A stretch of DNA of 64,000 nucleotides from Pirellulaceae bacterium (GTDB lineage Bacteria; Planctomycetota; Planctomycetia; Pirellulales; Pirellulaceae). Below the pieces are notes generated by a model. That model was not told the origin of the DNA, did no database searches, and was given only the letters and a program-made list of their open reading frames with translations. Numbering within the stretch: position 1 is the first letter of the stretch; each line of letters opens with the position of its first letter. A program made the translations under genes and the position numbers. Where the stretch lies: positions 38,689-102,688 of the forward strand of contig JADHUC010000004.1 in NCBI GenBank assembly GCA_016784735.1. The letters run 5' to 3'. Shown here in pieces: positions 24,853-34,100 of this stretch.

Positions 24853-27456
24853 TCACGTGCTGCGATTCTGAGAATCGAACCAAAAGGCATACAGCTTCGG
24901 AAAACCAACGTCTCCGGTCAGTTGAAAACGAAGGCGGATACCGGCGCTCAGTTGTCCGGGTGCCGATGCGCATGGCAGCGTGCGGTGGGAACGCCAAGTG
25001 ATCGTCGCGTCCAGATGATTGCCACTAACCGGCTTGCATTCTGCAAGCGAATAGCCGGGTAGTGCTTGACCGGTAGTGGCGTCGAGCAGTTCGGCGCGAA
25101 TGTTGCCGTGCTGGCCGCAATCGGCATTCACGTGCAATGTCCGAGGCTGGTGCGGCGGGCGGAATGAGATGGTTTCGACCAGACCCTTGTCTGCGCCGGT
25201 GGCAAGTTCGATGGCGGTGAACCCGTCACGGCGGAGTGTGGCCAGGCCGGGCTGCGTGAGCCACTTCGATGGCGGACCGCCCGGACGTTCCACCTCGCTG
25301 CCACCGCCATAATAGAAGCGAATCTCGTCGTCCAGGATCACGGGCGTGGTCGGCAGAATGGTCATGGAATCGAACTCGCCGGGTGAGCCGAGCGGGATCA
25401 CTTTGCTGCCTGGCTTGACGTGCCGGAACCACTCGGCATCGCGGCTGACTGCCAGTTCGATCGGCATGTTCTGCGGATCGTGCTGGTCCTGGTACAAAGC
25501 GATGTAGTAGCCTTCATAGGGGAAACAGACGGTATCATGCACCTGACCGGTCGGGCCGCCGACGGCCGGGGGATTGCCGCGGATCGAAGGATCGATCACG
25601 GGCATCTCAGGGTAAGCCGTCCAGTGTTTCGCGTCGGGGCTGAACAAATAGGACGTCCCGCGCCGGCGCAAGTTCAGTGCCATGAAACCATATGCCTTGA
25701 ATCGCTTCTGTGGATCCGGGTCGCGCTCGTCACGGAACAGACTTGTCGGGATCGCAGAAAACGGGCGGACCTGCTGGCCGGGGTACAGCAGTTCGCCATC
25801 CTCTGGCTTCCAGTGGATACCATCGGATGAAGTCAATAAGTCGACTAGGTGCTTTTCGTCGCGCCAGTCGTACGTCTTGCCGTACTTGCCCGTCTTGGCG
25901 ATTTCGGTGTGTTCGCCCGAATTCCAGAAGTAGATGCCTTTGTAGCGTCGAGCCGGGTCCGGCTCCCGTTCGTCTTTGATCATCAACGGTGCGTGCCGGA
26001 AGTAGGGGATGATGTTGTTTTGCTTCGAACCATTGTATTCGACCAGGCCGACCTTCACGCGCCGCCAGTGGACGCCGTCGTCGCTCTCGGCATAGCCACA
26101 GTAGATCCAATCCCACCAGGGCCGATACTTCTCCCCGCGACGCGGCTCGCGGATACCACCGTACCACATGCGATACTTGCCATCGTCCAGGATCACCGTT
26201 CCGTGGTTGAAGACACGGTCCTCGTCGAACGCTCCTTGGGGCCCGAGTTCCATGATCGGGTTGTCCGGGTGCTTGCGTGCCGATTGGACTTCGAGTGTCA
26301 CGCCCTCGGCCCGTGCCACTTCCAGCATGTCAAGGAACAGCACCTTGTCGCCCGAGTCGGCGTCGAGTTCCGGTAACGGCTCGCGGCGGAAAGCGATCCG
26401 CTCGATGGGCGGCTCGCAGGTGAGCAGCATTCCGATGTCCGGAGCATTGACGGCGGCCGGCCTTTCCACGCAAATCCGGCCGATCGGCAACAGGTTGAAA
26501 TCGAAATGCGGCGGGCGATAGAAGATGCGCGGCCCGTTGGTGATCTCACTCCAACCGGTGCCCATCCAACGTGCCCAGAAGGTGCTGCGTCGAGTGTTGT
26601 CGACAAAGAAGATCCACGGCACACCGTGCCGGTCGCGCGTCAGTTGTGGTGAATGAACCAAGTCCGGCATGAACCAGTCATGTGTCCAAGTCAGAAAGCG
26701 GTTTCGCACCCACTTGCCACCGACGAACGCGTAGTAGTGGATGTGAGGATAGAGGCTCTCGCAGCCGATCAGCACCTGATCGCCGTGGGCCAGGATGCTC
26801 GGCTGCTTGCCGTCGCCCAACAGTTCGACGCCCGGAGGATCGCCTGGCGTTTCCATGCGAGCGTAGTGTAGACGTTCGGTAAGATCACTCCACGCGAGGT
26901 GAACGTGTCCGCCGGAGTCGACATCGGCAACGGGCGCGAACATGGGCGCCCCGCGATGAAACTCCTGGACTTCCCAACGTCCGCCCTTCAGCCACGCTAC
27001 GCCCACCGACTCGGTCTTCCGGTCATGAATCAGATGGTAGGTCAGGCCGAGCGTCGAGCCCGCCTGAAACAAGTCGCCGAGCCAATAGTCTCCCGATAGA
27101 ATCGTCTGGCTGCGTTCCCAGTGAATGGCTTCGTCGTCAACGCTTGCCTGTGACCAACAAATGCCCTGCGGCCCCGTCCAGGCCAGATGAAGCGTCTTGT
27201 CCGCCGCGACCAGACAACCGCCGAACCCGCAGGGGCCGCACTGGGGAATCTGTCCCTCCGGCCCCACCAGACAGCCAACATCCTCGAAGTCGGCCAACGT
27301 CTTCGGCTCCCGGATACGAGCCCGCCTGAGGCTCAGCCGAGCCGGTCCCATCACTTCCGAGTGCACCAGCAACAGCCGGCGCCCGTCGGTCCCCATGGCA
27401 ATTTGCCTGCCGTTGTTCGGCGATTTGTAGAATTCGTACAAAAGACGATTCAACAT
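24853..27456 (-). CDS. Cytoplasmic GH32/GH43-like double beta-propeller protein
   Basis: 867 aa from ATG 27456, preceded by AAGGAATCG; an in-frame extension to 27666 lacks a ribosome site and is rejected. No signal peptide is seen, unusual among its neighbours. The N-terminal ~350 residues look like an exo-alpha-sialidase/BNR-like propeller (HLAWTGPQGICWSQ, GHVHLAWSDLTERLHYAR). Residues ~400-770 resemble the five-bladed propeller of GH32/GH43/GH130-type enzymes (VFNHGTVILDDGKYRMWYGG, WIYCGYAESDDGVHWRR, DDEIRFYYGGG). A beta-sandwich follows (IRAELLDATTGQALPGYSL). It ends 8 bp from the convergent pectate lyase stop. Substrate unknown; an intracellular glycosidase or phosphorylase acting on imported oligosaccharide is a reasonable guess. 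Confidence 0.7.
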   Translation of the reverse strand: MLNRLLYEFYKSPNNGRQIAMGTDGRRLLLVHSEVMGPARLSLRRARIREPKTLADFEDVGCLVGPEGQIPQCGPCGFGGCLVAADKTLHLAWTGPQGICWSQASVDDEAIHWERSQTILSGDYWLGDLFQAGSTLGLTYHLIHDRKTESVGVAWLKGGRWEVQEFHRGAPMFAPVADVDSGGHVHLAWSDLTERLHYARMETPGDPPGVELLGDGKQPSILAHGDQVLIGCESLYPHIHYYAFVGGKWVRNRFLTWTHDWFMPDLVHSPQLTRDRHGVPWIFFVDNTRRSTFWARWMGTGWSEITNGPRIFYRPPHFDFNLLPIGRICVERPAAVNAPDIGMLLTCEPPIERIAFRREPLPELDADSGDKVLFLDMLEVARAEGVTLEVQSARKHPDNPIMELGPQGAFDEDRVFNHGTVILDDGKYRMWYGGIREPRRGEKYRPWWDWIYCGYAESDDGVHWRRVKVGLVEYNGSKQNNIIPYFRHAPLMIKDEREPDPARRYKGIYFWNSGEHTEIAKTGKYGKTYDWRDEKHLVDLLTSSDGIHWKPEDGELLYPGQQVRPFSAIPTSLFRDERDPDPQKRFKAYGFMALNLRRRGTSYLFSPDAKHWTAYPEMPVIDPSIRGNPPAVGGPTGQVHDTVCFPYEGYYIALYQDQHDPQNMPIELAVSRDAEWFRHVKPGSKVIPLGSPGEFDSMTILPTTPVILDDEIRFYYGGGSEVERPGGPPSKWLTQPGLATLRRDGFTAIELATGADKGLVETISFRPPHQPRTLHVNADCGQHGNIRAELLDATTGQALPGYSLAECKPVSGNHLDATITWRSHRTLPCASAPGQLSAGIRLRFQLTGDVGFPKLYAFWFDSQNRST

Positions 27457-27739
27457 GGCTGTCGATTCCTTGGTCTGGTTAGTTGCCGAGCATCGCCGGA
27501 AATCGTAGACACTACATATTAGACAAGCTCTTGTGCCTGAAATACAACAGGCGCGGACAGTCCGGCTATACTTGGGCGCCGTGGCCTGGGGCGACGGATC
27601 TTTCGCTGCCTTCCTTCCGTTGACGCGAATCGCACCGTGGCCTATTGTGGAGGATATGGGCCGCAACGCCCGGAAGTCTGGAGTGGAATGCTCACCGCTC
27701 AGGCTCGATCATTTCCGCGCCAACGCGAGGTTTTCCGAC

Positions 27740-27940
27740 ATGGTAACGATTACCTTCCCTGATCGTGAAACGGAGAAACGGGCGCTCGGCTACCTGCTTG
27801 GCCGCTTCTCGGGCCGTGTACTCCGATCCGGGGAACATCTCGTTCCAGAGGCGGCCTTGGAAGCGCTCGCTGATCAGAACATTCCGTTCGCTGTGCCTGA
27901 CAATGGTGTGCATCCGAGCGGGGGATCTGGCGTGAATTGA
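27740..27940 (+). CDS. Small conserved-looking hypothetical protein
   Basis: 66 aa from ATG 27740, weakly preceded by GAGGTTTTC. The sequence begins MVTITFPDRETEKRALGYLL and continues with GRFSGRVLRSGEHLVPEAAL, ending in a Gly/Ser tail. It is compact, amphipathic and protein-like, with a beta-alpha start. No signal peptide or known domain was recognised. An overlapping minus-strand frame (27692-27946) is equally open, so coding status rests on composition alone. A small regulator or antitoxin-like protein is conceivable, but no partner gene is seen. Confidence 0.4.
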   Translation: MVTITFPDRETEKRALGYLLGRFSGRVLRSGEHLVPEAALEALADQNIPFAVPDNGVHPSGGSGVN

Positions 27941-27953
27941 GATCAAAGCCAGG

Positions 27954-28070
27954 TTAGGCGAGCGGCAGATGGAGATTTACCCGTGGGGTAAGCTTCCAGC
28001 TTGCCTTTCCGAGCAGATTCGCAAGCTGGAAGCTTGCGCCACGGTACGAAACCAACCGCCGCTCGCCTTA
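27954..28070. repeat. Composite nested palindrome, copy 2
   Basis: The left outer arm TTAGGCGAGCGGCAGATG (27954-27971) is identical to the reverse complement of 5986-6003. The right outer arm, read on the minus strand from 28070, is TAAGGCGAGCGGCG, identical to 5874-5887. The core differs from copy 1: AAGCTTCCAGCTTGC at 27990-28004 pairs perfectly with 28021-28035, and CCGTGG (27981) pairs with CCACGG (28039). The outer-arm TAA is the stop codon of the gene at 28068. Confidence 0.85.
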
Positions 28071-31019
28071 CATCGTACTGTCCTGCAACTTCTCGACGTG
28101 CAACAAGACAGCGCTCTCAGGTGGCACTTGCCATCTGACGACCTCGCCATACGGGACTCTGGCCGACTGTTCTGTTTCGGGATGCTCTTGGCGGATCTCG
28201 AAGAGACCCTCGCCTTTGATCCCGAGACTCGGCTCGGTCAGGGCGAACTCTCCATTCAGAGGCTTCTTGTTGGGATTGAACAAGAATACGAAGCCTCGAT
28301 CATCACAAATGTGCGCCGAACCGTCGACCTTGCCTGCGGCGGGCCAATCCGGCAGGTCTTTGCGGACCATGATGCAGTCGATGTTGTCGCGAGCCCAATC
28401 GAGCCATTTCTTGATCCGGCCTTTGTCGGCCGCCGGAATATCGGCCTGGCTGGGCAGGTAGTACGTCTGGTTCGGCGAAGAGCTCAGAGCGCTCAACATG
28501 ATGTAGTCGATGTGATCGCTCGTCCAATCGTGCGTCGCCCAGTTCTTCATGGATTTGGGGGCGGCGAACACTTGGGGCGAGTCGAGATAGTGAGGGAAGA
28601 AGTGGTGGTGCACGCGGACCCGCGACCAGTGGCGTATCTTGTCGCCTAGCAGGACGTTCAACGGCTGCGGCCCCATTCCCGGCAGTCCTTCGGCTCGTGC
28701 CCATTCGTTGATGGTAAACGACGCATTGACATGGCGCAACGCCCAGACGCCCAGGTCCATCGGCGGGCGACAATACAGCATATAGACGTCGGGATGCCGC
28801 TTTCGCATTAGGCCCGCCATCTCCGTAAGGTTGCGCTGGCAGTGGTAGTCGATGTCCGGGCTGATGTGATCGTGCAGTTGCGAGTGACACCGTGCCGGGT
28901 TAACCGAGCCCGATGGTCCGCCTCCCCAGCCGGCGCCTCCGGCGAAATCACCGTCCATGCACCAAGCCCCGTAACGGCCCGCATCCATCGCCTCCAGGTT
29001 GACCTTGATTAGCCAGTCATAGAACGGCGCATTACCAAAACAAGCTGCCGGCTTCGAATTGGCGCGGTCCGCACCCTCGTGGATCATCGTCCATTGAGGT
29101 TTGTCCAAACGCAATTGCGCCCCCCGCCCCGACCATGGGTCACTGTTACCCATCGTCGGCCAGAACACCCATCGCACGCCTTTCTTGTGGGCGTAGTGAG
29201 CCACTTTCAAAACAAGTTCGCTCAATTCGAACCGTTTGTCACCCGCCAACGCGTTCACTTTGAGAGTTTCTCCGGACCATGTGCGCCCATCCGATATGAT
29301 GTCGATACCGCAGTCCGCGGCGAAGTCGATCGACCGCATGTCGTGTTCGGCGTCTGCCTCGGTTTGGTACGGCCCGCGAAAGGTCTCCGACCACCAACCG
29401 CACATCAGCGGGCCAAGCCGCTGGTGAGTCGGCGGCAAGATCGCCGAGGTCATGGCAACCATCGCCTGCGACTCGCAAGCCAGCGGTAGTCTCCCTTTTT
29501 CTTGCTCGTCGTCTTGCTTCTGGTAGACGCCTAAGTAAACGGGCTCGCAAACGACCCGCTTCCCGGCTTTGACGTTCAGATTTGGCGCGTAGCCGAGACT
29601 GACCATATTCTGGCCGTCCTGCGACGAGTGATCGAACGCCAACTCGACGCCCGCGAAGATCCCGCCCAGCGGGGACCGGCCAAAGTAGGTCATCGTCTGC
29701 ATGTGGCGATACTTCACCAGTTTGACCGGTTGGCCGCCGAACGCAGGCTCGCTGATCACGAGTTTCCGGAAGCCGAAGGGCGCCGACGAATTGATGACGA
29801 GCTGCTTCTCGAGGAAATGCTGGCCCTTGCCCAGTCGCCAACTGACGCCGATCGTATTCTTCGTAGGTTGGGTCTCCCGACCCGACTTCTGCGCCTCGGC
29901 CCTGTAAATAGCCTCGATCTGCTCATCCGACTTCTTCACCAGCGAAACAAGCACCGCGTCTTTCTGCGCAAGGGTGAATTCCGTCGCTTCGATCTGGAAT
30001 TCATCTCCTCCAACGTCCATCGTTTCGTCCGTCAGTCTGTTGGTCAGTTGGATCAGCGATCCTGTCTCGCTGTCGAACTTCGCGCGGAGCAGATCGTTTT
30101 CGAGCGTCACGGCGGTCCTTAGCGCATCCGGGCGACGCGCCACCGCGACGACACGCAGCCTGGGCAGGAGGGTCACTCCATAGTCCGGGATGCCGTACTT
30201 CTCTGCCAGGTACAAACCAACCTGTTTTCGCTCGGCCGCCTCCAACTCGCGATCGTAAACCAGCACCTCGGCGATCAGCCCGTGCCAACCGGCATCCGGC
30301 AGGTTCTCGCTGCCGCCGACGGTGAACCCATCGAGGCCACCTTCCGCACTCATCTTGGCGGGCTTGCTAATCTTCAGAGGCACCCCGTTCAGTTCCACTG
30401 CGATAGTGTGATCGCTGCCGGCGGAACGGTGAGTCGAGATGAACGGTCGGCGGATGGCCTCCAGCGCGACGCTCGGTTCCGCGATCGGCGTGTTGCGGTC
30501 GCCGTGCGAACCGTCGGTGTACACGAGGAACATCGCGGGTGGATCCCCGCCAGCATAGAGATTGACCCCAAATAGAGGTTTCTCGGCGCTTGTGCTTCTG
30601 CGAAACGCCAACACGGTGGCCCCAGTCGAGCGATCTTCAAGACGACCAACCACGAACACGGTTCTGGCGCCGCCTGCGGCAACAAGGTTGTCCGCCGTGT
30701 CGTTTAGATAATCTCCGCCATCGAACTCGATGGCCGGCTGGCCGTTGATCGCCTTGTCGACCCAGCGAGGCCGCCTGTCCGGATCACTCTGTGCGACGTC
30801 ATCGGACGTCGTGTTGTTCGTCGGATCGGTAACGTCAGACCAGACGGAGACCAAGTTGTCTGCGTCCTTGGTCACACGAGCCTCGGTGGCGTCCAGCCAG
30901 AGAACCAAGCCAGGAATATCCGTGGGGCCGGCCCATGCATTGACCGGCAGAAGCACGGCGAGCAGCGCAGCCGCGGCCGTCGTCATCAGATACTCTTTGG
31001 GCGATCTGCGAGATGGCAT
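28068..31019 (-). CDS. Secreted LamG plus GH27/GH36-like TIM-barrel protein
   Basis: 983 aa from ATG 31019, preceded by AGAAGGGG; an upstream GTG at 31058 is less likely. Signal peptide 1-31 (VNAWA-GP). A LamG-like domain covers ~35-275 (LVLWLDATEARVTKDADNLV; LIAEVLVYDRELEAAERKQV). A beta-sandwich region ~290-510 precedes a TIM barrel ~540-880 resembling alpha-galactosidase-type enzymes (RSIDFAADCGIDIISDGRTW, VRWVFWPTMGNSDPW, YGAWCMDGDFAGGAGW). Asp residues in WCMDGD and DIISDG are candidate catalytic residues. A beta-rich C-domain contains LPDWPAAGKVDGSAHI, nearly identical in the paralogue at 50872. The last codons and stop abut a dispersed repeat. Substrate unknown. Confidence 0.65.
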   Translation of the reverse strand: MPSRRSPKEYLMTTAAAALLAVLLPVNAWAGPTDIPGLVLWLDATEARVTKDADNLVSVWSDVTDPTNNTTSDDVAQSDPDRRPRWVDKAINGQPAIEFDGGDYLNDTADNLVAAGGARTVFVVGRLEDRSTGATVLAFRRSTSAEKPLFGVNLYAGGDPPAMFLVYTDGSHGDRNTPIAEPSVALEAIRRPFISTHRSAGSDHTIAVELNGVPLKISKPAKMSAEGGLDGFTVGGSENLPDAGWHGLIAEVLVYDRELEAAERKQVGLYLAEKYGIPDYGVTLLPRLRVVAVARRPDALRTAVTLENDLLRAKFDSETGSLIQLTNRLTDETMDVGGDEFQIEATEFTLAQKDAVLVSLVKKSDEQIEAIYRAEAQKSGRETQPTKNTIGVSWRLGKGQHFLEKQLVINSSAPFGFRKLVISEPAFGGQPVKLVKYRHMQTMTYFGRSPLGGIFAGVELAFDHSSQDGQNMVSLGYAPNLNVKAGKRVVCEPVYLGVYQKQDDEQEKGRLPLACESQAMVAMTSAILPPTHQRLGPLMCGWWSETFRGPYQTEADAEHDMRSIDFAADCGIDIISDGRTWSGETLKVNALAGDKRFELSELVLKVAHYAHKKGVRWVFWPTMGNSDPWSGRGAQLRLDKPQWTMIHEGADRANSKPAACFGNAPFYDWLIKVNLEAMDAGRYGAWCMDGDFAGGAGWGGGPSGSVNPARCHSQLHDHISPDIDYHCQRNLTEMAGLMRKRHPDVYMLYCRPPMDLGVWALRHVNASFTINEWARAEGLPGMGPQPLNVLLGDKIRHWSRVRVHHHFFPHYLDSPQVFAAPKSMKNWATHDWTSDHIDYIMLSALSSSPNQTYYLPSQADIPAADKGRIKKWLDWARDNIDCIMVRKDLPDWPAAGKVDGSAHICDDRGFVFLFNPNKKPLNGEFALTEPSLGIKGEGLFEIRQEHPETEQSARVPYGEVVRWQVPPESAVLLHVEKLQDSTM

Positions 31020-31142
31020 GGCTTGCCCCTTCTCTTGAATGGTCACAGGTACTCTCACTACGTTCGAAATGGGACGCGAAAAGACATCGAGCTTCTGACG
31101 ACATCGACTATGGTGATTCGTCCCCTGCTTTGCTGTGGTGAA

Positions 31143-34100
31143 TCACTCCGCTTCGCAGACTACGCGGAATCCCACATTGTACACGCGTTGATACGGCAAG
31201 TAGCTTAGGCGGAAGCTTGAGGTGCAACGTCGGGGCCGATCGCGCCAGGAGCCACCGCGAACGACTTTGCGACCGGTAGAAGCTGGGGCTTCTCGACCAT
31301 CTCCAGCATGGTACGGATAGGACCGGTAAGTCGTGCGGGTCCATTCGGCCACGTTGCCGTGCATGTCGAACAGACCCCAAGGATTCGGCCGGTAGCGGCC
31401 GGGTTCGACGGACAGCAGTGCCCCGTCGTTGAAACGACTGTCTTTGGGGAACCACTCGTCGTAGCGTGTGGCGTGCTTCAATGGCTTTCTGTTGTCCCAC
31501 ACGTCGCTGGCGAACTCCGCCAGCTTGGCGTCGGCCACGTTCGCGAAAGGGGAGAAGTCGGCGTCCAGGTCTCCGAAGAACAACGGCGTGGTCGAACCGG
31601 CTCGGCACGCCCATTCCCACTGAGCTTCGGTCGGCAGAGAGAACGAGCGGCCGCTCTGCTGCGACAGCCAACGGCAGAAGGCCATGGCTTCGTTCCAGGA
31701 GACGCGCACCACCGGCTGTTCGGGGCGATTCACAGGATACCCCTGGATTCCATACTGGGTGGCGTTCTTGGATTCCACGCGGCTATCGTGTCCCGGATCG
31801 AACAGGTTGTATTGCCGGTTGGTGATTTCGTGGGCCGAGATCCAGTAGGGCCGGTCCAGGCTCACTCGGCCCACAGGCAACTCATCCAGCTCGCCGATGG
31901 AGCTTCCCATCAGAAACTCGCCCGCCGGGATCAATACCATATCGATCTGTTGGCCATCGCCCAGGTCGATCGTCTGACGCGTGACCGGCCCCGCCGCTTG
32001 CTGGCGTCGCGCCGCCTCTTCCGCGTCGAATGGCCAGCCCGGGCAGTCGATTGGCTGAGCGACAGGTATTGCCGGCGGCTCGGGGATGATCGGATCGAGC
32101 AGCTTCCCGCTGTTATAAAGGCCGGTGCCGGGACCGGGCACGGCCTCTGGATCGTCGTCCACGTTGGCATACTGCTTCAGCAATTCACGGCGGCGCTGGC
32201 GCTGTCGACCGGGATCCACAAGCTCCTCGTGCCGGGTGCCGTGGAAGGGACAGTTCAGGTCGATCCAGGTGACCAAGCGGTCCCACGCTTCCGCATCCAT
32301 CCGCACGCCGTAATGTCCCTTCGTGAGCATCTGGACCAATTCCGTCGTGTCGGCATGAAACTCCATGGGTTCCAGGACGTGAAAGTCACTCTCGCATCCG
32401 GGACGCCGCACGAAACGGTGTAGTTCTGTGTAGCCCACGGAGAACCTGCCGGCGTCGGCGTTTCTCTGCCACGAAAGCTCCGTAGCATAATCCGTGACAT
32501 TCTCGCCCCCTCGCAGGTCTGGGCACGAAAAAGGGGTCGGGAGTCGTTTTTGCGAAGCACCCGTCGGGCCTTTCAGGAAAACGACTCCCGACCCCTTTTT
32601 CGTGCCCGTGCCGTCGTGGCAGGCGACGCAGTAGCGATCTATGACCGGTTGGACCTCGCGGCGATAGCTGAAACCGCGCGGTTGGCCGTACCAGGGCTTA
32701 ATCTCGTCCGGCTGCCGGTTCACGGCGAGGCTCGTTTGCGCGGGCGGTGCGGAGTTTTGGGGCTCGTGACATCCGGCACATTGCACCGTCTCGCCGGGCA
32801 TGGCCGTTAGCCAACTCCGCATCAACTGAATCGCCTTGCCTTCCGCATCGAGAGGCTGCACGGAGATCGGCGTGTTGGCGGGAATGCGGAACTTGGCCGA
32901 GCCGTCCTCGTAGACGGGCACGGTCCCCAGCACGCGTTTGATGTCCCACGGCCCGTCGACGCCAATCGTGTTTGGATTCCCCACCATTCCCTGATAAGCA
33001 AAGTGATAGGTGAACACCCGGAGCGACTTGACGGCTCCCCGCGGGATTCCTTTCAGCCCGCGACCGGTGTAGATGTCGCCGATGTAGACCACGGCATCGT
33101 TTCGCGACAGGTCGACGTTGTCGGGAATCACGGGAGGCCTCGGGGTGCTCTTGAGCGGAATCGGCTCCAACAGCGCGTAGCCGGGCTCCTCTTTGATCAA
33201 CAGCATGTTATCGAACGTGTCGACCAGATAGATCCCCCACAACGAATCCGGCCGCGGCTTCGAGGCCACCAGGAAGTGCTTCTCGCTCAACGGATACGGA
33301 TGGAGGAACTTGGGCCAGCTATCGTCCACCAACTGGTCCTTGAGGACTGCCTCGACCTTCTTGCCGTAGCCTGGGATCCGCTGCACGGCTCCGGCAGCCT
33401 CGTGTCGCCCGTGGGCCGGATCGAAAACCACCAGCTCGCCCATGCGCGGCACACCGTGATGCCCGGAGATCACGGCCACAACCTTGGTCGGATGATCGGG
33501 AATCGGTCGGGCATAGAAGAAGGCGTTGGGCCAATACGAATTGCCCCCCAGGTATTCCATCTGCTGGGTGCCGTCCGGATTCATGTGGAACAGCAGCCGC
33601 GAGTGACAGTGAACCGTGTCGGTGTATTCCCACCGGGTGTACAAGATACGGCCATTGTTCAACACCGCAGGCGACCAGTCGTGCTCCTGATCGAAAGTGA
33701 GCTGCCGGATGTTCCGGCCGTCGGCGTCCATTACGTAAAGGACCGCCGCGTGGTCACCGGTGCAGGCAACCGCGTTGAAATACGCGCTGGAGGTAAAGAT
33801 GATTTTTCCGTCGGGCAGGTAACACGCGTCGTAGCTATCCACATCGGGTTGTTCACCCGTCAGTTGCCGCAGCCCGGCACCGTCCACACCGATCTCGAAC
33901 ACCTGCCACCTGCCACCCGGGCCGGGCATGGAAAACAGAAAACGCTCGGCATCGAAATCCAGGTCCAGGTCCCCGACGAATCGTCCCTCCTCCGGTTCGT
34001 AAAGCGTCGTCAGTTGACCTTCGGCATCGGCGAGGGACAGGGTCACGACGGAATCGCGAAAGCCAGACTTCGGCAGGCTGGAATTGCTCTGCCAGTTCTG

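Noticed and set aside
27457..27666. 70-residue extension of the double-propeller protein
   Set aside because: Cys/Arg-rich sequence with no family resemblance; AAGGA precedes ATG 27456.
27692..27946. Minus-strand 84-aa frame
   Set aside because: No ribosome site or recognisable motif; the overlapping plus-strand 66-aa frame is more protein-like, though neither is certain.
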